Assembly: GCA_038380435.1 (NCBI GenBank)
Contig: JAWZYU010000001.1
Coordinates: forward strand, 10,024,001-10,088,000
DNA: 64,000 nt
Reading direction: 5' to 3'
Source of the DNA: Ryuthela nishihirai
Lineage: Eukaryota > Arthropoda > Arachnida > Araneae > Heptathelidae
The position numbers and the translations under genes are program-made. Under the pieces are notes generated by a model. The model saw only the letters and a program-made list of their open reading frames with translations. It was not told where the DNA came from and searched no databases. Of the stretch, positions 1 through 11,500 are shown piece by piece (the stretch's first letter is position 1; each line of letters starts with the position of its first letter).

Positions 1-1392
1 TGACTGAGGTGTCTTCCTTCTGCAAGAACCAGCAGTAGTCACTCATCATTGCTGGGTCCCACCTGACTTCGTATCTCTCCTCCATGGTTCGGATATCCTG
101 GTGAAATATTTCCCTTGCTCATCACTAACAGTTCCTAAGTTCTTAGGAAAGAAGTCGAGATACGAGTGCAAGAAATGGATCTTCAAAGACATTCGACAGG
201 CAAGATTTTCATGCTTTTTGAGATCTTGAATGAGCTGATGGTAATTTTTCTCTTTGTGATTCCCCAGAAAACCCTGGACCACAGACGTGAAGGATTTCTA
301 TGCAACGTGCTTCTTCATATTCAGTTTTTCTTCGAAGACAGTATCATTCAGTAGCTTCCTGATCTGAGGACCAACAAAGATCCCTTCTTTGAGATTGGCA
401 TCACTTAGTTTTGAAACTTTTCCCTCCAAGTGCAAAAATCCTTTACCAGTTTTCTCCTGGGGTTTACAAAGTTTTTCATAAGACCCAATTTGATGTGTAG
501 TGGTGGGAGCAGAACATCAGAGGGGTCAACTAGATGCTTATACCTCAAGTTACTCTTTCCAGGAATAAAAACATTTCTTTTGGACCAGTCTTTTGTAGGG
601 TTCCTTTCTGGCCTAACTTGTTCCACAAACACAGAAAACAGCAAAATTTTGTGAAGCCTCCTTGAAGCCTGAGCAAGAGAGATATGGCATTTAGATCACC
701 ACATATTGTCCACTTAAACTGGTCATATTTTATAGCAATGAGTATTTTTTTTTATGCTTTCATAAGTTTCCTTCATTCTCACAGCATGTGTCACTAGAAT
801 GGAAGGATTTTGGTTTCCTTTATGCAAAAGGACAGCTTTTATGCTGAACTTTGATGATCTATAAATAGACGCCATTCCTTAGGGTCGTGAGTTGTTCCAA
901 TTTCTTCCATCAGCCCTGAAATATCTGTGCAGAAACACAAACCATCTTGCATCTCGTAATAAGCAGATAAAGCCAAATTTCTCTTTCTGAACAGAGAAAC
1001 TCTGGTACCCTTGGCCAGAAGATTCCACTCTTGAAGACTTGAACCTAAAACCTCAGCTTGCTGTTTGGAAAGTGCTAAGTCTCGAACAAGATCATTTAGT
1101 TCATTTCACTGAATCAGATGAGGCTCGTCAACTTTTTATGGGTCTATGTAGGATCAGGATCTGTATGTGCCTCAAAGTCTTACTCTGATGAATGTGAATC
1201 CATTTCCCTCCAGTTGGTTGGAGGTGTTGGTATAGGAAGATCTTCTCTAAGAGGGACTAGCCTTATGGCTGAAGGCACATTTGGATATTGTATTTTGCTT
1301 TTGTTGTTTTTTGAAAAGCCCGACACTTTAGTTAAACAAAAGTAGCAATCACGCAAGTGACTAGTTGGCTCACCAAAACATTGGAACTGCAA
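1..1392 (-). pseudogene. Decayed copy of a multicopy arthropod ORF family, cut by the window edge
   Basis: Read on the minus strand, three broken ORF pieces (1392-1180, 644-405, 404-1) join in order into one protein-like reading. The pieces contain PNVPSAIRLVPLREDLPIP, PPLHIKLGLMKNFV, EGIFVGPQIRKLL, FLGNHKEKNY, MSLKIHFLHSYLDFFP, FHQDI and AMMSDYCWFLQKED. I recall this pattern from uncharacterised proteins present in many copies in arthropod genomes; it has no formal name I am sure of, and no transposase or polymerase motif is visible. Lesions seen: a frame change near 403, an in-frame stop inside the segment at about 300, and a frame change near 110. The reading is still open at base 1, so the C-terminus lies outside the window. 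The stretch 660-1180 is too decayed to read. It is probably a remnant of a dispersed element or retrocopy; what mobilises the family is unknown. Confidence 0.65.
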
Positions 1393-1699
1393 AGGGCATG
1401 ATTTTTATCTTACCTTTCAACCATTCACTCAGGCCAACAAAGCACGAAATGCAGGACACATGTGGAGCCCATGTTTTGTCCTGATCATGACATGACGTCC
1501 AAAATACAAGTTATAGGCTTTCTTCACAATCTTTGTTAAAGAACGACCCTGGGATTTTAAAATATAATTTCAATACACATAGTAAAACTTATCTGGAACA
1601 TTTAACACATCCGTGACGCTGCCTTTGTGCCATTTAAACACTAAAATTCACTTTTCAAGGTACAGCACTTGTTCCTCCTACAATGAAAACAACGAGAAT

Positions 1700-1830
1700 G
1701 GCGGTCTGTGGTTAGGTTACTGTTACATGTTTCCTCCTATTTGGCAATTCGTGTTTCCAGTCACAAAAAGTAAAATATTCAGTATCCTCCCAGTTGCCTG
1801 GAGGTGTTGGTATAGGAAGATCTTAATAGG
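1700..1830 (-). pseudogene. Second N-terminal fragment of the same multicopy ORF family
   Basis: The 25-mer-like block beginning ggaggtgttggtataggaag occurs at about 1224 and again at about 1803. On the minus strand the second copy reads LPIPTPPGNWEDTEYF and stays open to a TAA at 1712-1714, matching the LPIPTPPTNWREMDSH region of the larger copy. The fragment is therefore either a local partial duplication or a second insertion. It is too short to be functional. Confidence 0.5.
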
Positions 1831-3279
1831 AGTCAAAATGACCAATAACATAAAAACGTAATGTGCAATTGAACAGGCAACAGTTGTCGTTGTGATAATA
1901 ATTCATTAGTTTTGGTGTGTCACACTGTCATTACATCCTATGGGGTTGTGAGCTGGGCCGTTAATTGTTGTTTGTAAGAGTTAGGTTTAGCAGTGCGAAT
2001 GGGCCTTGAAATACCTTTAATCCAAATATTGTAGGTTTTGCCGCCATGGGAGTTGGCGACAGATAAGAAATTCGAGTTACTCATGAAAGTTTGAGAATAC
2101 ATTGATGAATGTTGCTACTGCATCATAGGACTGTCGCCTCATAGGCACTTCGATCCATCAGCAGTGTCGTCTATCCTTGGTCTGGACAAAAGAGAGAAAT
2201 TAGAATAAAATACACCTTTGTGTGGATCGCTGCAAGGCGTGCAGGGTTTCTGCACTGACATCCATCAGGTTAAGTTTCATGAACAGACGTCTGAATAAAA
2301 ACGTCACAAGATGTTTTCGTGGAGATCGTAAATTCATTGAACCAGCATTATTTTAAAAGGTACCTAATGCAGTGTAGATATCAGGAATATGGTGAGCTGG
2401 GTGGTCGCATGGATCAACAAAAGACTGTACAGATATGTACAACACATTTATTGTTCACAATATAACTATATATTCACAAAATATTTACATCGACCCTCCA
2501 CTAGGGCCTCGAACTCTACTACAAATGGCCAAACAGTGGTCCAGCTGGACACTTTTTCCTCCGTCGTGACAGAGCCTGCCTCTCTGCCCCTTCGCTGTGC
2601 GCGCTCATCGCTAAAAGTCAAGGAGCCCAAGTCTCGCTCCTTCTCTCCAACACTCAGTCACCTGAGGTCTTTTGTCCACACAGGGGCCAAAACTGCTGGT
2701 CATCTCTAACTGCCAAGGGGGCAGATTGATGACCCCTGTGAAACCTCCCACATCCTTCAGCAAGACACTTTGGTTTTTCCTGGCACTTGGAGGAGCTAAC
2801 GGTCATCTGCCAACTACACGCCCCATCCAAGACCAGAAATTAGGACAGACATCACCTGCTCCAAATTCTGTGTATGATGCATCTATCGAGATGACCGTGC
2901 ATTTTTTTTCGCAACACATATCACAGTTGCACACTTGCAGCTTCTTAATCACACGCGAGAGTTTTCGTTGTTTTTTTTAAGTGATGCTCTCATTGATAAA
3001 CATGCGACAGTCTGCTGTGTTATCCAATCAAAAAAGTGCTTTCTCACATTTCGAAGCAGTTCTCGAAGTTCACACAGTTCTCACAGAGAGAAGTGACCCT
3101 GCCCCTTCAAGTCCGAAGAGGCTTCTTCACTGGACAATAGAAGATCGTTGCAGATGCTGCGCCAGGGTGGGCGTGGTCTCGAGAGGAAGCTGATGCTGCT
3201 GTCGTAGTTCCTATCATCCGTCCAAGCCTGCGCACTGTGCTGCACTCCTGTTCCCCAGTGTTACTCCCCCATCCCTTCG
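1831..3279. other. No gene recognised; downstream flank of a retroelement remnant
   Basis: Plus-strand ORFs at 2389-2709 and 2672-2980 resemble nothing known and have ordinary non-coding composition. On the minus strand this stretch lies downstream of the RNase H remnant at 3280-3640, so it could include the element's 3' part or LTR, but no integrase motif, polypurine tract or second LTR copy was found. Confidence 0.3.
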
Positions 3280-3640
3280 TGGATCCTCTCTAAATCGCCT
3301 GACAGAGACTCGACCTTAAAGAGTGCATCGGCGTTTTGATGAAGAACCCCTCGCTTGAATGTACACTGGCATTGTCTGTACAATCGCAAGTGCCCATCTT
3401 TGCAGTTTGCTGCTGGTTGGAGTGGCTGATGTCAGGAAGATCAAGGGGTTGTGGTCTGAGTAGATCTCGACCCGGGAATCCATACAACCAGGTCGAAAAC
3501 CTGTCCAAAGCCCACACTACCGTATACGCTTCCCTCTCCATGGTGGCCTAACGTTGCTGCGTTTCATTGAGTTTTTTAGAGGCAAAGGCGATGGATTGTT
3601 CCCATCCCTGGTCATCCACCTAGGAGATTTTCTTTACAAA
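3280..3640 (-). pseudogene. Ty3/gypsy-type retrotransposon RNase H remnant
   Basis: The minus strand reads WEQSIAFASKKLNETQQR, an in-frame stop, then MEREAYTVVWALDRFSTWLY, and after frame changes DLLRPQPL, LQRWALAI and KRGVLHQNADAL. This is the characteristic order of the RNase H domain that follows reverse transcriptase in Ty3/gypsy pol: the FASK..L......EREA..VVWAL core and the C-terminal NADALS-like motif. Lesions are a TAG just before the MEREA segment and at least two frame changes. Neither reverse transcriptase upstream (higher coordinates) nor integrase downstream is recognisable, so this is an internal fragment of a dead element. It has no predicted activity. Confidence 0.75.
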
Positions 3641-3988
3641 TTATCCTCATTGAGCCACTTAGAAAAATATTAAAGGTAAGCATAGTCTTAGCGTAATATA
3701 TACTGAAATAATGAAAAGCTGTCAGTAACTTATCAACCGAAGAGTAATTGAATAACAGCACTTCTCTTATATTAAAGGATGAAAAGCTCTTCTTAGGGTA
3801 TCACTGCATATCGGTTTCAAACTGTCGAAGATATCCTGCAGCTTTGCCAAAAGGCAGTTTAACCTTTCTTTGAAATGGGAAAAATGAATTTTATTAAAAC
3901 TACTAAGAAAAGACGGCGCAAAGAAATTTTATTGTTTCGCGGACATAAAATGAAAACTTTTTAATCTCTCTCGAAATAAAAAAATGTA
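3641..3988. other. No feature seen
   Basis: AT-rich sequence with no ORF, repeat or motif that I can support. Confidence 0.3.
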
Positions 3989-4160
3989 GCCGTCACGTAA
4001 CCGAGTGGTTAGCGAGCTTGGCTCTGATCAAAGGGACCTGGTTAAGGTCTTTCTGCTGAGGGTCCGTCATCCTCACAGACCTTCAACTGTGGAGCATAAA
4101 TAGAGAGGCTCTTGTCAGACCTCTGTGGCAAGCAGCTGCTTGAGGGGGGGGATCTATATT
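3989..4160 (+). repeat. SINE-1 copy (tRNA-derived), diverged
   Basis: The head gccgtcacgtaaccgagtgg followed by ttagcg matches the tRNA A-box-like start seen in better copies at 56565 and 62458. The B box is damaged (ggttaaggtc instead of ggttcgagcc). The body holds tttctgctgag, and the tail has the family signature gtggcaagcagctgcttgag followed by a G run. Copies in this window share about 190 bp. It is non-coding and depends on a LINE for movement. Confidence 0.75.
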
Positions 4161-4805
4161 TGGAAACCCGTTTTTAAATTGTTTTTGTTTTGCTACTATA
4201 ATGATATTTAGATGGCGTTTTAAATCAAAAATCTATCCTTTTTGATGAAAATGTGTATTTTAAAATAAACACAACTGTAAATTATATTTTAATAATTAAA
4301 AAACTGAAAAATTTATCAAAAAATTAAATGAAAGATGTTTTTAAATCTGTTGGAAGAAAAGAAAAATAATTAACATCTATAAACACAACTATCCATTTCC
4401 TTTTAATAAAAAACCTTGAAAATGACACTAACAAAGATTCAAATGAAAAAATGTTTTCTTCGCCAATCTGTTGCAAAATGAAAACCGCAATCCCATCTGT
4501 GGAATCGCAGCTCATTCACTCGATGAGCAACGGAAATCTTTTCCATTGGTAGAATCAAATGCTACTCGTTTGAATTTTCCTCTTCAACCCGGTAATGCGG
4601 ACTTCATGGCAAGCGGACACCCGCTGAATCTCATTCGCGGATCTCCTTCGCAGAAGGAATCGATTAGAAATTCATTCCTAACAGCTTTCTCTTGGCCTAA
4701 AATGCAACGATCTTAAACATTTGAGGTGAAGGTTCCCGAAGCGAAGTTGGCAAAAATTTGAAGTGAAAATGAAGAAAAGATTGTAATGAGAATTGTCTTT
4801 TGTTT
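4161..4805. other. No gene recognised
   Basis: AT-rich DNA. Small ORFs at 4324-4515 (-) and 4471-4716 (+) show no motif or coding character. Confidence 0.3.
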
Positions 4806-4890
4806 CTTCGCTGAAGACAGAAAGTGGCAGTTCAACTCACTTCGCTGAAGACAGAAAGTGGCAGTTAATTCACTTCGCTGACGACAAGTG
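4806..4890. repeat. Short tandem repeat, about 34 bp x 2.5
   Basis: The unit cttcgctgaagacagaaagt plus ggcagtt and a 7-nt spacer occurs at 4806, 4840 and (partial, with gaagac changed to gacgac) 4873. It explains the repeated RSEL residues of the minus-strand ORF at 4713-4937, which is therefore not a credible gene. Confidence 0.8.
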
Positions 4891-4946
4891 AACCTTTCAC
4901 GCAGTGCGAAACCAAAATTTTGATTGGGGGAGGACATGCTGCTAGA

Positions 4947-5014
4947 TAAAAATTACCTGTACCTTGAGTTTACTGTAAACCCTGCATGGAATAAATTATT
5001 ATTATTATATTATT
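4947..5014 (+). mobile_element. 3'-end fragment of the YADD LINE found at 37.3-39.3 kb
   Basis: The block aaaattacctgtaccttgag, then tttactgtaaaccctgcatg and an attattattatt tail, matches 39268-39335, where the same block ends the LINE copy. The whole piece is about 68 bp, so it is a severely 5'-truncated insertion ending in the family's ATT microsatellite. Confidence 0.7.
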
Positions 5015-5935
5015 TCGAAACTTACGGACGTTGTAAGCCGCATTCCCCCGCTTTTTCTGAAAGAACATAGTTGCTTAAACAAAATAATTACTTTAACTTT
5101 TCAGGAACTTCCTAACTTCAGATATCGCTTTTCTTATTCGCATTCGAATTCATTATATTCCTATTTATTTATTTTTTATTGGGGAGGGAGAGTCGGCTGC
5201 GAGTCACCCCCCCCCCCACCCCATCTGGTGCTCCTTTGTCTCCCAAGCATGCAGTAGGCATTAAAATACGCAGTGCTATTTATGATTACCTAGGTAATGT
5301 ATTACCAACTTGTATTTTCAAATGAGGTGTTTTTGAAAAAATACAGAAACACTTTGATCTTTGTAGGAACCAAAGCCTCGACAATGCTAGGAGTGGTTCT
5401 AGAATTCGTTCTCTGTCCTGAGCGTTTAAAAAAAAAACATTTACTGATGGGCAAGTAATCTTTCCTTGTGAGCTCCCCCCCCCTCCCCTGAAATGCGTTT
5501 CAGTTTTGTTGAACGAATGAGGGAGTCGATGTTTAAATGGATCTGGCTAGAGAGGAATTTCAGAACGTTTCTTGTCTTTCAGTCTTCGATGAAGTCGAAA
5601 CCATTTCCCTGTTGCTTTCTATCGAATAAGAGGAATAAGTGTTCGTCACATAGATTTTGTCAAGAAAAAGAAAAGAAACAAGACGGCTTTTCGGAAAATG
5701 TAACTTTTTTTTTGTATCACGAATCAGAGACCTAAAGGAAATTTCCACACTGCTGAATGATTTATGCCACTTCATTTGAAAGGCATTATCGTTTGCATGA
5801 GCCTATCGCTGACTAACAATTAATTGAACAGCGTATCGATTACGAAAATGCGTTACCAATAATCGTGATTGAAACTCAAGTCTTTTGTACGGAAGGAGAA
5901 GCGATGAGAGAGCGAATGAAGAAATCGTCCCTTAC
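5015..5935. other. No gene recognised; downstream of the minus-strand exon candidate
   Basis: Contains C runs (about 5208-5217 and 5476-5485) and AT-rich DNA. Overlapping ORFs at 5493-5735 (+) and 5560-5775 (-) lack recognisable domains. If the exon at 5936-5974 is real, this stretch is part of its first intron. Confidence 0.3.
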
Positions 5936-5974
5936 CTGCAGCATATCCGTCAGCGTCGTCTGTCTTTTGCCCAT
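5936..5974 (-). CDS. Candidate first coding exon (MGKRQTTLTDMLQ), host gene not identified
   Basis: On the minus strand an ATG at 5974 opens a 13-codon exon reading MGKRQTTLTDMLQ that ends exactly at CAG|GTAAGG, a near-perfect splice donor, in phase 0. A TATA-like cctaaaaataaaag lies at 6087-6100, which would give a leader of roughly 90 nt. The short peptide resembles a PCNA-interacting (PIP-box) sequence, compare the p21 type Q-x-x-[LMI]-x-x-[aromatic]2, but the two aromatic positions are Met-Leu here, so the match is partial. The next exon was not found at lower coordinates. The alternative is chance: an ATG plus a donor within 40 nt is not rare. Kozak context is gagATGG. Confidence 0.35.
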
Positions 5975-6350
5975 CTCGTCTCGGGATCGTGAACGAAAGA
6001 ATCGTCCACCACTTCACTAGTCACGACTGATGTCCGCACGCGCCACTCTCTGACTTACAAAACCTCTTCGAACTGTTGCAGTTGGCTTTTATTTTTAGGC
6101 GCGTTCTGTGCCACCATTAAGCGAATCCACTGCACGGCAGAAGGCTAACCAGAGCTTCACCAATGAAAACACGGAGTTTCAGCTGAAGGAAGAGGTCCTC
6201 CCCCCCCACCTCACTTCGTACCTCCCCCCACCCGCACTACTCCACTGACCCCTCTTACCCCGTGGCGCGGCGATTATGAAGCTGACGTCGCTGGACCGTG
6301 ACCCGATAGTCGTCTCGCATCAGCCGTCGCTGGAATCAGATGCTCGTGCT
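5975..6350 (-). promoter_or_regulatory. Candidate promoter and 5'UTR of the minus-strand exon
   Basis: This block is visibly richer in CpG than its AT-rich surroundings (6000-6060 and 6255-6345) and carries the TATA-like sequence aaaaataaaa on the minus strand at 6087-6096, about 115 nt upstream of the candidate ATG. Promoter identity is inferred from position and composition only. Confidence 0.3.
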
Positions 6351-7146
6351 CACCCACCTGCGGAATGAAGGAGTCTCGTCGGCGTGTGGAGGCGGGACTC
6401 CTTCTGGGTCGGGGACATGTCCGACGGAGAGAAAAAACATTCTCCTCCTCAGCGCAAGTGCAGTGACGGATAATATGAGAGGGAGGAGGAGGGGAACTGC
6501 ACTCAGCTTCCTTCGCGCGTGGACAGGAGATTCTTCGGACGAAGCGAGCTGCAGGTGATGCGGATGAGGCGACCGACGTTTATGAAGAGGACATGATGGG
6601 CAGAAAGGGAGCTGAGAGTTTCAGTTCGCTTAACTTCATTAACTGAACTTCGGAAACGGATTAAGATCACAGAGTTAACAACCTTATTAAGAATTAGAGC
6701 TGGGCGTTGTCCTGAAGTTTGAAAAGCAATCATTCGAAGACATTCTAGGATCTCTGCAGGATGTGGGATTTTATCTTCTGCAATTAATGACCCATCCGAA
6801 TATGGAATTTCTCTTTTTCACACTGAAAGAGAATTTTAGCTTCAAATGCTTGCCAGATTATTCGGCATACTTTCCTCTTGATCTAACGCAAAAAAAAATG
6901 GGTGTCTCACACGAGATTTTAAAAGACATCTGATGCTAAATTACGCAACGTTGAAATAGATATCTTCACCTATCATCATAATCATCTTGGTTTTCTCTTG
7001 CCATTTATCAGTTTGTTGATTTCTTAAACTGTTGATACAACGTATTTCGAAGTCAGAGGATTGGTCGTAATAAGTTTTGTATCGAATGAAAGCTTCTGAT
7101 GTGGGAAATGCAAAACTCTCAATTTTTCTCGCCTTTTCTAAAGAAT
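6351..7146. other. No gene recognised
   Basis: The ORF at 6340-6558 (+) sits in the CpG-rich block but has no recognisable domain. The rest is AT-rich with no supported feature. Confidence 0.25.
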
Positions 7147-7205
7147 TCACACTCCTCACCTTTTCTAAAGAGGGGTCCCCACTTTAGAAAAGGCGAGGAG
7201 TGTGA
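7147..7205. repeat. Near-perfect hairpin, 24-bp arms and 11-nt loop
   Basis: Left arm 7147-7170 (tcacactcctcaccttttct then aaag) pairs with right arm 7182-7205 with one mismatch. A further copy of the inner arm, ctcgccttttctaaag, lies just upstream at 7129-7144 and carries the g of the right arm, so the left arm may be the mutated one. Function unknown. Confidence 0.85.
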
Positions 7206-8507
7206 GCAGTTGCTTTGCTTATTTTTACTTTTAAAATAGAGACAGATCTTTGCCCATCTAAATAAAGGGATATTGTGTAGCAGGCTGTTCCATCTACTTT
7301 TTCTCAATACGGTGAAATGAATGAAAACATGTGAGGTGAAGAATGTCGTAGGCTGTGAAAAAAACTTCCTCTAAGGAAGAAAAATGTGTCAATGGTCAAT
7401 CAAATGCACAATCTGATGTAAATATAAAATAAATAATAAATGTCAATCAAAAATGTGTCAATCAATGCACTCTTACCTCAGCTTCGTAGGCAGTCGTCTG
7501 AGCTTCGTTTTATTTCTTTGTTTCTCCGCTTAAGCAGCAAAGACCACTGAGAACTGAGTGTGACCTTCACTCTCTAGGTACGCGGAGCACTGCAGACAGA
7601 AAGTGTCTGTGCCCAAGTGTACTGCCGTTTGTATATATTAATGCTGAAGTAAATATTTGGATTTGTAAAGAATTACATGTCAAACAGTTCTCAATGCTAT
7701 TCACTGCCACCAGTTGAATTAAATTTCATGGCTGATTCGAGAGATAAGGGAACCCTGGTCGATGCTCTTACCAGCACTCGATTTCGATTAATCAATTTAA
7801 GGCGACTCTCATGACATTTAAATGAACGTTCCCCCCACTTAATCGGCCTTTCTTTTCTCCTAAAAGGGGAACGATTTTAAACCTTTACTTCTTTATTTTT
7901 TCGAAATCGCGACTCAGATGCCAATAAGTTATGATTGAAATAAAAAGATTACGACCTGCTTAGCAAAAATAAAAGCCCATCAGAACATTTCCCTGTCCGT
8001 CAGCTGTTTGTCAGAGGGTTCCGCCATGAATCTGTCGGTGCAATGCATCAGAGAGAAGATCTGTGAACTGGAAGGCGACAGCTGATCAGCAGAAAGAAAA
8101 ACGTTTCCTACGGCATCCAAGCCAGAACCCTTGGATCAGTAGGCAAGCACGCTACCTTACTTACAACTCCTTTGCAAAGCAGCAAGAAGGAGAGAGGTTT
8201 TGAAGGACAAAGTTATTTAGTGGGCTTTTATTGATAAAAAAAAGATACGTTAAAGATTAAAGGTTTAATATCTGTCTTTCAATATTATGCCTTGAAAAGA
8301 GAAAAATAAAAGTAAGACATGAAATGTTATTCAATTGATACGAACTCCAAAGATAGAAAATGGGATTCTTCTATTTATCGGAAACAATTGCAGGCATTCT
8401 CTCTTCCTTTAAAATTCGCAAGTAGTGTCCTGCCACTTCATTCCCCCACACGCACTGTACTTTCCCCCCTAAGACGTCAGAGACCAGGCCCCCTACCGAC
8501 CCCCACT
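7206..8507. other. No gene recognised; one weak tRNA-like remnant
   Basis: Mostly AT-rich. Around 8100-8165 the minus strand reads gtagcgtgcttgcctactga and ggttctggcttggatgcc, resembling a decayed SINE-1 head. No coding region is supported. Confidence 0.25.
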
Positions 8508-11500
8508 CATCAGCATCATCATCATCATCCTCAAGCAGCCATGGGCTACGGAGGTCCAACCAGACCGCGCAGTTTAATTCTCCAAGCATATCTGTCCTGA
8601 GCTACATCTGCTGCATCCGGCCACTGTACACCAATTCTAACAAGGTCCTGTTTGACATTGTCTGCCCACCGCATCCTAGGTCTCCCCCTCCTTCTGAGGC
8701 CTCTAGGCACACTGTTCATAACCCTATTCGCCAATCTATAATTATCCATACGGGCAACATGGCCAAACCAGCGGAGTCTCTCTCTGCACAATATGCTGCT
8801 TAAAGGAGGTTGCAGACTCCTTTGCCTAACCTCATCATTAGTTACAAAGTTAAACCACCTAATACCCAAGATACTGCGTAAGCATCTAGAATCAAAAGCA
8901 TCTAGTTTCCTGTTATCTTGCTTACACAGCGTCCAAGTTTCACTACCATAACTAACCCTAGAAAGAATCAAACTATTATACAGTCTAATTTTAGTCTTTA
9001 GGTGTATACGCCTATTTCTCCACAATCTCCATAGATTCTTAAAAGTCCCGGCAGCAATACCTATTCGTCTGTTAATCTCATGCCGCACATCACCAGTATC
9101 AGTTACGCAGCTCCCAAGGTAATTAAACTGTGACACCTGCTCAAGACTGCAACCATTCAGATTAACTGAATCACAACCTGCCTGACCAATTTTCATCACT
9201 TTAGTTTTCTCTCTGTTTATAACCAAACCTACTCTACTACCAGTCTCATCAACAGTTCGAATGAAAGAGTTCATCTCATCAACATCATTTGCCAAAAGGG
9301 CTAAATCATCAGCATAATCTAAATCAGAAATTTTCGTATCTCAAGCCCATTTAAGGCCAAAATCTTTCCCTTGAAGTGAATTTCGCATAACATAATCAAC
9401 AACCAAACTAAAGAGAAAAGGAGACAAAATGCACCCTTGTCGAACACCAGAAGTAATGCTAAACCAATTGCTACAAGACTTAACAACCCTCACACATGAC
9501 TCAGTGTTATTATAGAGAGCTTTCATTATGTTAACTAACTTGTCTAGTATACCATATGATCTCACAATCAACCACAAATTATGACGATCAACAGAGTCGA
9601 AAGCCTTTTTGAAATCAACAAAGCTAGCAACCAAAGGTTTCTGAAACTCTAAACATTTCTCAAGAATCTGCCTAAGTGAAAATATCTGATCTACACATCC
9701 CCTACCACTTCTGAATCCACATTGCTCATCACGCAATTGCCGGTCAACCAGATTCTTAATTCTATTAAGCACAATCATGGAAAGAACTTTACCTGGAACG
9801 GAGAGTAGGCTGATACCCCTATAGTTATCACAAGAACTGCGATCACCTTTTTTGAAAATAGGGATAATAATAGCTCTGGTAAAATCTTTAGGAACCATGC
9901 CTTTATCATAAAAGATATTAAAAATTTCAGTCATCCAAATGGTAACTGAAACATTCCCAGCTCTAAGTATTTCCGTAGTAATTTCATCCACCCCTGGGGA
10001 TTTATGAAGTTTAAGTTTAGAAATAGCCAAACTAACTTCAGATTGTGTTATAGGGCCAACATTAAAGCCAACAATGCATCTATCATCATTGCAAACAATG
10101 GGAGTAGAACTAACCACATTGTTTAGAACATCACTGAAATGCTCAGCCCACCTAGCCATGACAGAATCCTCACTTTCTATAACCTTGCCTTGTTTATCCT
10201 TCAATCCCTGTATACCTGTTCGTTTTCTACCACACAAAACATTAACTATCTGGTACAGCTCTCTGCTGTTGTGCTGTCTAACTGCTTCCTCAGCTTTGTC
10301 AGCAAGGCCATCAAGCCAAAGATTCTTATCAGTAGCTAACTGACCCTTCACACGTTTATTAAGTTCTTTGTAATGCTTTCTATTAGGACTAGTAGGGTAC
10401 TGATTAAGGACATTCCTGCAGTTCCTTCTTTCTGAAATAAGCTCAAGTGCCTTATCACTTAAATAATTCTGCCTCCTCTGCTCCTTTTTCCCTAAAAGAG
10501 TACTGTTAGTTTCCAAAAAAGCCTGTTTAAAATGGCCCCATTCTTCCTCAACTTCAGTATTAAGCAAACCATGACTGTCATAATGACTAAGTAACCTATC
10601 ATGGTAAGCTTTAGCTATAACTGGGTCTTTCAGAGCTTCAGTATTAAAGGTAAATTTTTTAACCCTAGCACAACACTTTTTAAGTTTAAGTTGCAAGACA
10701 CTTTTAACAAGGTAATTGTCAGATGCAATTTCAGCTCCCCTATATGCCCTGGTATTTCTAACAGAACTAGCCCATTTGCTGTTAATTAATATATAATCAA
10801 TTATATTCTTATGCAGCCCATCAGGTGAAACCCATGTGTGTTTATGTATGTCGCAGTGTTTGTAATATGTGTTAGTTATTCTGAAACCATTTAGTTTACT
10901 TACCTGTAGGAGACGTTGCCCATTGCCATTGCAGCTACCAATACCAGAAGGGCCTATTACTCCTCCCCAAAGGTCAGAGTCGGTACCAACTTTGGCATTG
11001 AAGTCACCAAGAACAAGGGTAATATCTCCTTTCTTGACAGAATTCAAAATATCCTGAAGTTGTCTGTAAAACCTATCCTTCTCATCCTCATCAGAATCCT
11101 CAGTGGGGGCATAACAGCAGATAACATTCAAGTCTTTAATGCTTGTCTGAAATTTTGTTGTAAGAAACCTTTCATTAATGCACTCATATCCTAGAAGAGC
11201 ATCACTAGCATGTCTGCTGAGCAGCAGACCCACGCCTTGGTGATACTTTCCATCCTCCGTACCAGTAAAGAGAAATTTAAAGTTATTTTTAAGTATCTCA
11301 CCTTTACCTGTCCATCTGGTCTCTTGCAAGCCTATAGAATATCTAGGTTATAGCGCTGGAATTCCTGCATGAGGACATCAAGAGAATAATCTCTATGTAA
11401 TGTCCTCACGTTCGACGTTCCTGCAGAGAGAAAATGATTAGTAGGATTTTTAAAGAAATTAGGTTTATTGAGATTGGTAGGGCCAACAATATCAAACAGC

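Noticed and set aside
2389..2980. Two overlapping plus-strand ORFs near the gypsy remnant
   Set aside because: No domain or homology, wrong strand for the element, composition non-coding.
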